9,287 nt of DNA, from the NCBI GenBank assembly GCA_030052355.1, contig JASIGS010000259.1, forward strand, positions 1 through 9,287, written 5' to 3'. Numbering within the stretch: position 1 is the first letter of the stretch; each line of letters begins with the position of its first letter. Made by a program: the position numbers and the translations under genes. The notes beneath the pieces were generated by a model. The model was not told where the DNA came from. It made no database searches and worked only from the letters and a program-made list of their open reading frames with translations. This stretch comes from Streptosporangiaceae bacterium. GTDB taxonomy: Bacteria > Actinomycetota > Actinomycetes > Streptosporangiales > Streptosporangiaceae. This document shows, one piece after another, positions 1 to 6,102 of the stretch.

Positions 1-1361
1 AGCGGCCTGCCACGGCCGAGCACGCGACCGACGCCGCCGGCTCGCTGGGCAGCGCCGAACCGGCCGGGCGCCGCCATCGTCCAGGACGCGGCCGCCATCG
101 TGATCGCTTCTGCCGACGGCACCCTATGGTGTTCGCGCACCGCTTCCACGTGCTGGCCGCGCAGGTGCACAAGGATCGACGGGATGTCGATCTTCACCGG
201 GCACACCTCGTAGCAGGCGCCGCACAGTGACGACGCGTACGGCAGCGTCGCGTTGTCCTCGATGCCGGTCAGCTGCGGTGACAGCACGGCGCCGATCGGG
301 CCCGGGTACACCGAGCCGTACGCGTGCCCGCCGGTGCGCTCGTAGACGGGGCACACGTTCAGGCACGCGGAGCACCGGATGCAGTGCAGCGCCTGCCTGC
401 CCACCGGGTCGGCCAGCGCCGCGGTCCTGCCGTTGTCCAGCAGCACGAGGTGGAACTCCTCCGGACCGTCGCCGGGAGTGACGCCGGTCCACATCGAGGT
501 GTAGGGATTCATCCGCTCCCCGGTCGACGAGCGGGGCAGCAGCTGCAGGAACACGCCCAGGTCCTGCCATCTGGGCAGGACCTTCTCGATGCCCATGACG
601 GTGATCAGCGTCTGCGGCAGCGTCAGGCACATCCTGCCGTTGCCCTCCGACTCGACCACGCACAGCGTCCCGGTCTCCGCGATCGCGAAGTTGGCACCGC
701 TGATGCCGACGCGCGCCGACAGGAACCTGCGCCGCAGGAACAGCCGGGCGGCCTCAGCCAGCGCGGCGGGCTCGTCGGTCAGTCCCGGGTCGACGCCATC
801 CATCTCGCGCAGGAAGATCTCGCGGATCTCCGCGCGGTTGCGGTGGATGGCGGGAACGAGGATGTGCGACGGCCAGTCGTGCCCGAGCTGGACGATGAGC
901 TCGGCCAGGTCGGTCTCGACCGCGGTGATCCCGGCGCCGGCCAGCGCCCTGTTCAGCCCGATCTCGTCGGTGACCAGCGACTTGACCTTGACGACCTCGC
1001 TCGCGCCGGTCGCGGTCACCAGCCCGGTGACGATCTGGCACGCCTCCGCCGCGTCCCGCGCCCAGTGCACAGTGCCGCCGCGCAGGGTGACGTTCGTCTC
1101 GAGCTGCTCAAGGCAGGAGTCGAGGTGCGCCATGGCACCAGCCTTGATCGCCTCGCCGGCGTCCCGCAGCGCCTCCCAGTCCGGCAGCTCGGCGACCACC
1201 CTGGCGCGCTTGGCCCTGATGGTCCTCGTCGCGTTCCCCAGGTTGTGCCGCAGCTGGGTGTCCGCCAGCGCGCGACGCGCCGCGACCGGGAACGGCTCGT
1301 TCCCCCGCAGGTTGCCGGTTCCCCGCGGCGCCGCGGGCAGGCCAAGGAACGTGCTGGTCAC
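1..1361 (-). CDS. lutB: LutB, iron-sulfur subunit of lactate oxidation (3' partial)
   Basis: LutB (LldF) is the cytoplasmic iron-sulfur subunit of the LutABC system that oxidises L-lactate to pyruvate. The frame is open from the GTG at 1361 to the left edge, giving 453 residues; family members are somewhat longer, so I infer that only a few tens of C-terminal residues are missing. Seen directly: an N-terminal LUD-type domain with VVKVKSLVTDEI (about residues 130-140) and GISGANFAIAETGTLCVVES (about 225-245); a ferredoxin-like motif C327-x2-C330-x2-C333-x3-C337-P; and a second cluster site C380-x2-C383-x3-C387-P. These match the family's two [4Fe-4S] sites. The tail from about residue 415 is Ala/Gly/Arg-rich, as in actinobacterial homologues. 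The start is supported by a GGGAG Shine-Dalgarno at 1368-1372 with a 6-nt spacer, and by GTGA overlap with the lutA stop, implying translational coupling. lutC would be expected further left, outside the window. Confidence 0.95.
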   Translation of the reverse strand, partial: MTSTFLGLPAAPRGTGNLRGNEPFPVAARRALADTQLRHNLGNATRTIRAKRARVVAELPDWEALRDAGEAIKAGAMAHLDSCLEQLETNVTLRGGTVHWARDAAEACQIVTGLVTATGASEVVKVKSLVTDEIGLNRALAGAGITAVETDLAELIVQLGHDWPSHILVPAIHRNRAEIREIFLREMDGVDPGLTDEPAALAEAARLFLRRRFLSARVGISGANFAIAETGTLCVVESEGNGRMCLTLPQTLITVMGIEKVLPRWQDLGVFLQLLPRSSTGERMNPYTSMWTGVTPGDGPEEFHLVLLDNGRTAALADPVGRQALHCIRCSACLNVCPVYERTGGHAYGSVYPGPIGAVLSPQLTGIEDNATLPYASSLCGACYEVCPVKIDIPSILVHLRGQHVEAVREHHRVPSAEAITMAAASWTMAAPGRFGAAQRAGGVGRVLGRGRP

Positions 1362-2101
1362 GACGCGCTCCCGTCCCGGGTCGAGGCCAGGATCTCGGCA
1401 AGGTGCACGGTGGTGACCCCGGTGCGCAGCCGGGACAGGCCACCGCCGATGTGCATGAGGCACGAGCTGTCGGCTGCCGCACACGCGTAAGCACCGGTAC
1501 CAAGCACGTTGCGCATCTTGTCGGCCAGCATGGCCGTGGACACGTCGGCGTTCTTCAGGGCGAACGTGCCGCCGAACCCGCAGCAAACCTCGGCCTCCGG
1601 CAGCTCGGCGAGCTGCAGCCCACCGACGCGGCGCAGCAGCCGGTACGGCCGGTCGCCGAGCCGCAGCAGCCGCAGCGAGTGACAGGTCGGGTGGTAGGTC
1701 ACCCGGTGCGGGTAGTAGGCGCCGACATCCTCGACGCCGAGCACGTCGAGCAGGAGCTGGGACAGCTCGAAGGTACGGGACGCCACGGCCTCGGCCCGCC
1801 GCGCCAGCTTGTCGTCGCCGAACTGCCGTGCCAGCATGGCGTGCTGGTGGCGGACCGATCCCACGCAGGAGGCGGACGGGGCGACGATCACGTCGCTGTC
1901 CCCGAATGCGTCCACGTAGTTGCGTACCAGCGGCAGCGCGTCGCGCTGATAGCCCGTGTTGATGTGCATCTGGCCGCAGCAGGTCTGCGCGCGCGGGAAC
2001 GTCACCTCGTGACCGAGCCGCTCGAGCAGTGCGACCGTCGCCTTGCCGACGTCAGGGAACAAGGTGTCGGCCAGGCACGTGACGAACAGCGCTATCCGCA
2101 C
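1358..2101 (-). CDS. lutA: LutA, cysteine-rich (CCG-domain) lactate oxidation subunit
   Basis: LutA (LldE) is the CCG-domain subunit of the LutABC L-lactate oxidation complex, related to the heterodisulfide-reductase/glycolate-oxidase iron-sulfur subunits. With the GTG at 2101 the protein is 247 aa, a normal size, and begins MRIALFVTCLADTLFPDVG, the typical family N-terminus. Two cysteine-rich repeats are visible: C9, C41-C42-G and C79; then C140, C173-C174-G and C214. These are the ligand patterns expected for an Fe-S or disulfide-type site. There is no signal peptide or membrane segment, so it is cytoplasmic. The start at 2101 is preferred because AGGG at 2110-2113 lies 8 nt upstream. The GTG at 2110 (three residues longer) has no properly spaced site, and a TTG at 2236 would add a low-complexity Arg/Asp-rich extension without family support. 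It is the first gene of the leftward operon and overlaps lutB by 4 bp. Confidence 0.95.
   Translation of the reverse strand: MRIALFVTCLADTLFPDVGKATVALLERLGHEVTFPRAQTCCGQMHINTGYQRDALPLVRNYVDAFGDSDVIVAPSASCVGSVRHQHAMLARQFGDDKLARRAEAVASRTFELSQLLLDVLGVEDVGAYYPHRVTYHPTCHSLRLLRLGDRPYRLLRRVGGLQLAELPEAEVCCGFGGTFALKNADVSTAMLADKMRNVLGTGAYACAAADSSCLMHIGGGLSRLRTGVTTVHLAEILASTRDGSAS
1368..1372 (-). promoter_or_regulatory. Ribosome binding site of lutB
   Basis: GGGAG on the minus strand lies 6 nt before the GTG at 1361, inside the last codons of lutA. It fixes the lutB start and fits a coupled lutA-lutB mRNA. Confidence 0.65.
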
Positions 2102-2109
2102 CCTGCTCA

Positions 2110-2113
2110 CCCT
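2110..2113 (-). promoter_or_regulatory. Ribosome binding site deciding the lutA start
   Basis: On the minus strand the sequence reads TAGGGTGAGCAGGGTG. The AGGG core (2113 to 2110) is followed by 8 nt and then the GTG at 2101. This spacing favours 2101 over the GTG at 2110, which overlaps the AGGG itself. Confidence 0.6.
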
Positions 2114-2180
2114 ACGGCGGCGCCACGGGCCGCGGGCCCCACCCCGGTGTCCGGCGTCGGAACCGTCGCGGCGTCCGCCA

Positions 2181-2192
2181 CGCTCATGATCG
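2181..2192. promoter_or_regulatory. Imperfect 12-bp palindrome, possible operator
   Basis: CGCTCATGATCG reads as CG-x-TCATGA-x-CG: a perfect 6-bp core with one mismatched pair and two further matching pairs. It lies just downstream of the start point inferred for the leftward promoter, a position suited to a repressor site. No regulator gene is in the window, and short palindromes arise by chance. Confidence 0.25.
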
Positions 2193-2206
2193 CTTGTTGC
2201 CCGGTC

Positions 2207-2236
2207 AGTCTCCGCGTCTCGATGGGAACGTGTCAA
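2207..2236 (-). promoter_or_regulatory. Candidate promoter of the lut operon
   Basis: The minus strand carries a perfect -35 hexamer TTGACA (2236 to 2231), an 18-nt spacer, then GAGACT (2212 to 2207), which matches the -10 consensus TATAAT at positions 2, 4 and 6. Transcription would begin near 2200, leaving a leader of about 100 nt before lutA. The -35 match is good and the -10 weak, so this is a candidate only. Confidence 0.35.
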
Positions 2237-2244
2237 ATAGGACC

Positions 2245-4965
2245 ATGGCCATTCCGCCCATGACCCCGTCGGGGCTGCGCTGCGCGCACCGGCTCGATCC
2301 GCTCGGCGTGGCCCCGGACAGCGTCAGGTTCGGCTGGCTGCTCGACGCGACGGGCCGTGGCCGCCGCCAGCTCGCCTATCAGGTCCAGGTGACAGCCGCC
2401 CGGCCCGGCCAGGACGCGGCGGCCGGCCTGGCCGACGCGGACGAGCTGTGCTGGGACAGCGGCCGGGTGGAGTCTTCGTCCTCGCTGGACATCGGCTACG
2501 CCGGCCGCGCGCTGGATCATGGCGGCAGCTACGCGTGGCGCATCCGGGTGTGGGACGAGACCGGCGCGGTCTCGCCGTGGAGCGAGCCCGGCAGGTTCGA
2601 GACGGAACTGGACCAGGCGGCCTGGCACGGGAAGTGGATCGGCCTCGGCCCGGTGCGGGACATCCCGGGGCCGCCCAGCGAGCCCGGGCCGCCGGACCCG
2701 GTTGCCCGGGCCATGCGGCCACCGCCCTACCTGCGCCGCTCCTTTCAGCTCAGCAAGCCGGTCGCGTCCGCGCGGCTGCACATAACCGCACTCGGGCTGT
2801 ACGAGGCCCGGCTGAACGGCCACCGGGTGGGGGACGCGTTCCTCACGCCGGGCTGGACCGACTACAGCCAGCGCGTGCCCTACCAGAGCTACGACGTGAC
2901 CGCGCTGCTGACCGCCGGGGAGAACGTGCTCGGCGCGCAGCTCGCAGACGGCTGGTACTGCGGGTACGTCGGCCTGGACGCCAAGCGCGCAGGCGCGCAC
3001 TACGGCACCGCGCCCGAGTTGCTCACGCAGCTCGACGTCACCTTCAGCGACGGCAGCGCGGACCGCGTGGTCACCGGCGAGGGCTGGCGCGGCCGGCTGG
3101 CGGCGATCCGGCACGCTGACCTTCTGATGGGGGAACGACAGGACCTGCGGCTGGACCCGTCCGGCTGGGACTCTCCTGGGTTCGATGACTCCGGCTGGCT
3201 CGCCGTCCGGTCCAGGCCGCTGGATGCTCGCAAGCTCGTCGCCGACCCCGGCCCGCCGGTCCGGGTCATCGAGGAAATCGCGCCCGTGAGCATCCAGGCC
3301 GATGCGAGCGGACGCCGGATCGTCGACTTCGGCCAGAACCTGACCGGCTGGCTCAGGATCGATGTCGACGCCCCCGCTGGCAGGCGGCTGCGGCTACGGC
3401 ACGGCGAGGTGCTCGCCGCCGACGGCAGCCTGTACACCGACAACCTGCGCAGCGCCCGGCAGGTTGACGAGTTCGTCACCAGCGGCGGCCGCCAGGTGCT
3501 CGAGCCCAGGTTCACCCTGCACGGCTTCCGGCACGCCGAGCTGACCGGCGACCCGGACGTGCTGGACACGGCCGACGTGGTCGCCCGCGTCGTGCACTCC
3601 GACATCGCGCGGGCAGGCTCGTTCGCGTCCTCGGCTGCCTGGCTTGACCGGCTGGCCGCGTGCGTCGACTGGGGCCAGCGGGGGAACTTCATCAGCATCC
3701 CCACCGACTGCCCGCAGCGCGACGAGCGGCTCGGCTGGCTCGGTGACGCCCAGATCTTCGCGCGCACGGCCTGCTACAACCGCGACGTCGCGGCGTTCCT
3801 CGCCAAGTGGCTGGACGACGTGGCGGACGCGCAGCTGCCGTCGGGTGCGTTCTCCGACGTCGCGCCGCGGCTGGCCGGGTTCTCGGCAGGCTCGCCCGCC
3901 TGGGCCGACGGCGGCGTCATCGTGCCGTGGACGATGTGGAAGATGTACGGCGACACCGGCATCCTGCGCCGCCACCTGGGCGCGATGACGGCCTGGATGG
4001 ACCTGCTCGACCGCACCAACCCCGACCGGCTACGCTCCCGCGATCTTGGCAACAGCTACAACGACTGGCTCTCCCCCGGCAGCGACGACACGCCGTCCGT
4101 ACTACTGGCGACCGCCTACTGGGCGCACGACGCGGCGCTGATGGCGGAGATCTGCGACGTGACCGGACGACAGGCCGAGGCCGCCGGTTACCGGACGCTA
4201 TGGTCAGCGATCAGGGACGCCTTCACGCAGGCGTTCGTGGCGCCCGACGGGACCGTCGAGTCGGGGACGCAGACCTCCTATGCCCTCGCGCTGCACATGG
4301 GCCTGGTTCCTGACGGCCTGCGTGCCGACGCCGCGGGCCGGCTCGTCGCGGCGATCGAGGCGGCAGACTGGCACCTGACGACCGGGTTTGTCGGCGTCGG
4401 ATACCTGCTGCCAGTGCTCAGCGGCACCGGCCACGCGGATGTTGCCTACCGCGTGCTCGAGCAGGAATCGCACCCGTCCTGGCGGTACATGCTGGCCAAC
4501 GGCGCGACCACGATATGGGAGCGCTGGGACGGCTGGACCCGCGAGCGCGGCTTCCAGTCCGCCTGGATGAACTCGTTCAACCACTACGCGCTCGGTTCGG
4601 TCGGCGAGTGGCTGTACCGGTTCATGCTCGGGATCGACCAGCAGCCAGGGACGGCCGGCTTCAGCGACCTGCTGCTGCGGCCGCACCCAGGCGGCTCTGT
4701 CGCGTGGGCGCGCGGCTCCTACCGCTCCGCTCGCGGGACGATCGCCGCCGGCTGGCACCGGGACGAACGGACCTTCGCCTATCGCGTGGAGGTGCCTCCC
4801 GGCGTCACCGCCACGGTGTCCGTGCCAAGCCGCGACGCCGGCGCGGTCCGCGACCAGGACGGCAACCCGCCGTCGGCGGTCACCGCGTTCCCCGGCGCCG
4901 CCGGTGTCCAGGAAGCGGTCTTCCGCGTCGGGTCAGGCGCGCACTCGTTTTCCGGCCCTTCCTGA
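2245..4965 (+). CDS. Alpha-L-rhamnosidase, glycoside hydrolase family 78
   Basis: This enzyme hydrolyses terminal alpha-L-rhamnosyl groups from rhamnosides by the inverting GH78 mechanism. From the ATG at 2245 it is 906 aa, full length for the family. Domains in order: an Ig/Fn3-like N-terminal domain (about 1-130, including SYAWRIRVWDETG); the carbohydrate-binding-like Bac_rhamnosid_N domain (about 175-300, including LGLYEARLNGHRVGD and PGWTDYSQRVPYQSYDV); the concanavalin-like domain (about 350-440, VDFGQNLTGW); the (alpha/alpha)6 catalytic barrel (about 455-800); and a C-terminal beta domain (about 800-906). The barrel shows DCPQRDERLGWLGD at 488-501, with E494 the likely general acid, and TTIWERWDG with E759 the likely base. 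Their 265-residue separation is close to that in characterised GH78 enzymes. No signal peptide or anchor is seen, so it is probably cytoplasmic and acts on imported rhamnosides. AGGA at 2239-2242 is only 2 nt from the ATG, so translation may be leaderless. The ATG at 2260 is an alternative start. Confidence 0.95.
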   Translation: MAIPPMTPSGLRCAHRLDPLGVAPDSVRFGWLLDATGRGRRQLAYQVQVTAARPGQDAAAGLADADELCWDSGRVESSSSLDIGYAGRALDHGGSYAWRIRVWDETGAVSPWSEPGRFETELDQAAWHGKWIGLGPVRDIPGPPSEPGPPDPVARAMRPPPYLRRSFQLSKPVASARLHITALGLYEARLNGHRVGDAFLTPGWTDYSQRVPYQSYDVTALLTAGENVLGAQLADGWYCGYVGLDAKRAGAHYGTAPELLTQLDVTFSDGSADRVVTGEGWRGRLAAIRHADLLMGERQDLRLDPSGWDSPGFDDSGWLAVRSRPLDARKLVADPGPPVRVIEEIAPVSIQADASGRRIVDFGQNLTGWLRIDVDAPAGRRLRLRHGEVLAADGSLYTDNLRSARQVDEFVTSGGRQVLEPRFTLHGFRHAELTGDPDVLDTADVVARVVHSDIARAGSFASSAAWLDRLAACVDWGQRGNFISIPTDCPQRDERLGWLGDAQIFARTACYNRDVAAFLAKWLDDVADAQLPSGAFSDVAPRLAGFSAGSPAWADGGVIVPWTMWKMYGDTGILRRHLGAMTAWMDLLDRTNPDRLRSRDLGNSYNDWLSPGSDDTPSVLLATAYWAHDAALMAEICDVTGRQAEAAGYRTLWSAIRDAFTQAFVAPDGTVESGTQTSYALALHMGLVPDGLRADAAGRLVAAIEAADWHLTTGFVGVGYLLPVLSGTGHADVAYRVLEQESHPSWRYMLANGATTIWERWDGWTRERGFQSAWMNSFNHYALGSVGEWLYRFMLGIDQQPGTAGFSDLLLRPHPGGSVAWARGSYRSARGTIAAGWHRDERTFAYRVEVPPGVTATVSVPSRDAGAVRDQDGNPPSAVTAFPGAAGVQEAVFRVGSGAHSFSGPS

Positions 4966-5078
4966 CCGTACGGCGGTCCCGGTCCGCTCCCGGCTCGGCC
5001 TGGCCGCCCCGGCTACGCCCCGGACGGGCCGTGATACCGCGACGTAGCTGTGGTGAAACCGGGGCCGCCTACGTTTTC

Positions 5079-5092
5079 GGTAAGCGCTCATC
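5079..5092. promoter_or_regulatory. Candidate palindromic operator with AGCGCT core
   Basis: GGTAAGCGCTCATC is centred on a CG step. It pairs at the six core bases AGCGCT and at two more outer positions, with mismatches at the other two. LacI-family operators typically have a central CG within such a palindrome, and this one ends 17 nt before the ATG at 5110. AGCGCT also occurs in coding sequence here (for example near 4520), so chance is a real alternative. Confidence 0.22.
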
Positions 5093-5100
5093 CGATCCGC

Positions 5101-5106
5101 GAGGGA
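5101..5106 (+). promoter_or_regulatory. Ribosome binding site of the exporter ATPase gene
   Basis: GAGGGA precedes the ATG at 5110; its GAGG core leaves 5 nt. The same site is 11 nt from the in-frame ATG at 5116, so either could be the start, whereas the upstream in-frame GTG near 5050 has no such site. Confidence 0.6.
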
Positions 5107-5109
5107 AGC

Positions 5110-6102
5110 ATGACGATGACGACTGCAGCTAGTGTGTCCGCGACCGGGCTGGTCAAGAACTTCGGCGAGTTCCGCGCCGTCGACAGCATCGACCTGGAAG
5201 TCAGTCAGGGCGAGATCTTCGGCGTCCTCGGCCCGAACGGGGCCGGGAAGACGACGACGCTGAAGATGCTGGCGACGCTGCTGCCGATCGACGCCGGGCA
5301 GGCCTCCGTGTTCGGGGTCGACGTCGCCCGCGAGCCGCACCGGGTGCGCCAGCTTGTCGGGGTTACCGGCCAGTACGCGTCGGTCGACGAGGACCTGACC
5401 GCCACCGAGAACCTCTGGCTGTTCGGCCGGCTCCAGGGCCTCCGGCCGGCCGCCGCCCGGGCCACCGCCGCCGGCCTGCTGGCGCAGTTCGGCCTCGAGG
5501 AGGCCGCGAACAAGCGGCTCTCCCAGTTCTCCGGCGGCATGCGCCGGCGTCTGGACCTGGCGGCCAGCTTGATCAGCAGGCCACCGCTGATCTTCCTGGA
5601 CGAGCCGACCACCGGCCTTGATCCGCGCACCCGCGGCCAGATGTGGGCCACGATCAGGAGCCTGGCCGCGGACGGCTGCACGATCATGCTCACCACCCAG
5701 TACCTGGACGAGGCTGATCAGCTCGCCGACCGGATCGCGGTCATCGATCACGGGCGCAAGGTCGCCGAGGGCACCCCGGACCAGCTGAAGACGTCGGTCG
5801 GCAACTCGACGCTGCAGATCGAGCTCGCCGCGGACGCCGATCAGACTGTCGCGCGCCAGGTCGTGTGGCGCGTCGTGGGCAGGGATCCGGTGCTGACACC
5901 CGGGTCGGGGCGGATGAACGTGCCGCTCGAGACCGCCGACGCGGCGGCCGACGTGCTGATCGGACTCCGGCAGGCCGGCGTGACCATCACCGCGGTCAGC
6001 GTGGCCAAGCCGACGCTCGACGAGGTGTTCCTGGCCCTGACCGGCCACGACTCCGACGATGACCAGACCAGCCGTGACGAAGCTCTCCTGGAGGTCCGAT
6101 GA
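5110..6102 (+). CDS. DrrA-like ABC exporter ATP-binding protein
   Basis: This is the cytoplasmic ATPase that powers an ABC-2 type exporter, of the daunorubicin-resistance (DrrA) group; length 330 aa, typical. Visible motifs are Walker A GPNGAGKT (41-48), Q-loop Q88, signature FSGGM (140-144), Walker B LIFLDEP (160-166, with E165 catalytic) and D-loop GLDP (169-172). The switch position reads TTQYLDEADQLADRI, with Q197 where most ABC ATPases have His. From memory the same Gln occurs in DrrA-type proteins, so it is probably a subfamily trait rather than damage. A C-terminal extension (about 225-310, DUF4162-like), containing PTLDEVFLALTG, is also characteristic of DrrA. The next gene, starting within its stop codon (ATGA), encodes the partner permease. 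Substrate unknown: no biosynthetic genes are in view, so drug resistance or metabolite export is inference from family only. The start at 5110 is chosen for its GAGGGA site; 5116 is possible. Confidence 0.93.
   Translation: MTMTTAASVSATGLVKNFGEFRAVDSIDLEVSQGEIFGVLGPNGAGKTTTLKMLATLLPIDAGQASVFGVDVAREPHRVRQLVGVTGQYASVDEDLTATENLWLFGRLQGLRPAAARATAAGLLAQFGLEEAANKRLSQFSGGMRRRLDLAASLISRPPLIFLDEPTTGLDPRTRGQMWATIRSLAADGCTIMLTTQYLDEADQLADRIAVIDHGRKVAEGTPDQLKTSVGNSTLQIELAADADQTVARQVVWRVVGRDPVLTPGSGRMNVPLETADAAADVLIGLRQAGVTITAVSVAKPTLDEVFLALTGHDSDDDQTSRDEALLEVR
6090..6094 (+). promoter_or_regulatory. Ribosome binding site of the exporter permease gene
   Basis: A full GGAGG lies 4 nt before the ATG at 6099, within the last codons of the ATPase gene, and supports efficient coupled translation of the permease. 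Confidence 0.65.

Larger units (their letters stand above)
2102..2244. promoter_or_regulatory. Divergent control region between lutA and the rhamnosidase gene
   Basis: This 143-bp non-coding stretch must hold the promoters for both the leftward lut genes and the rightward rhamnosidase gene. The part nearest lutA (about 2111-2180) is very GC-rich and contains a small GGGCC-GCG-GGCCC inverted repeat (2127-2139). The part nearest the rhamnosidase gene (2181-2244) is less GC-rich. It contains a TTGACA on the minus strand (2236-2231), a TCAAAT on the plus strand (2233-2238) and a 12-bp imperfect palindrome (2181-2192). No riboswitch-like or tRNA-like structure was recognised. Confidence 0.6.
4966..5109. 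other. Intergenic region before the exporter operon
   Basis: This 144-bp stretch should hold the end of the rhamnosidase transcript and the promoter of the exporter operon. I see no convincing intrinsic terminator: the best stem, CGGC-CTG-GCCG (4995-5005), has four pairs and no T-run. TACGTT (5070-5075) could serve as a -10 box, but no good -35 lies at 16-18 nt from it. A palindromic AGCGCT core lies at 5083-5088. The exporter genes might be cotranscribed with the rhamnosidase gene, although the gap is long for that. Confidence 0.4.

Noticed and set aside
324..1490. 388-codon and 275-codon open frames on the plus strand across lutB
   Set aside because: They are antisense shadows of lutB, whose hand-read frame shows LUD and ferredoxin motifs throughout. 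The shadows have low-complexity translations.
2127..2139. GGGCC-GCG-GGCCC inverted repeat in the lutA leader, considered as attenuator or terminator
   Set aside because: The stem is five pairs with no T-run on either strand, no alternative pairing was evident, and such short GC stems are common in DNA of this composition.
2127..2154. GC-rich dyads including CCGG-TGT-CCGG (2144-2154) as a second operator
   Set aside because: Four-base arms of C and G only are expected by chance in a region this GC-rich, and they lie far from the candidate promoter elements.
2233..3114. 293-codon open frame on the minus strand across the rhamnosidase N-terminal region
   Set aside because: Antisense to well-conserved GH78 domains, with Arg/Pro/Val-rich composition and no family signature.
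4995..5005. CGGC-CTG-GCCG hairpin after the rhamnosidase gene, considered as an intrinsic terminator
   Set aside because: It has only four base pairs and is not followed by T residues; the surrounding GC-rich sequence would give many equal alternatives.
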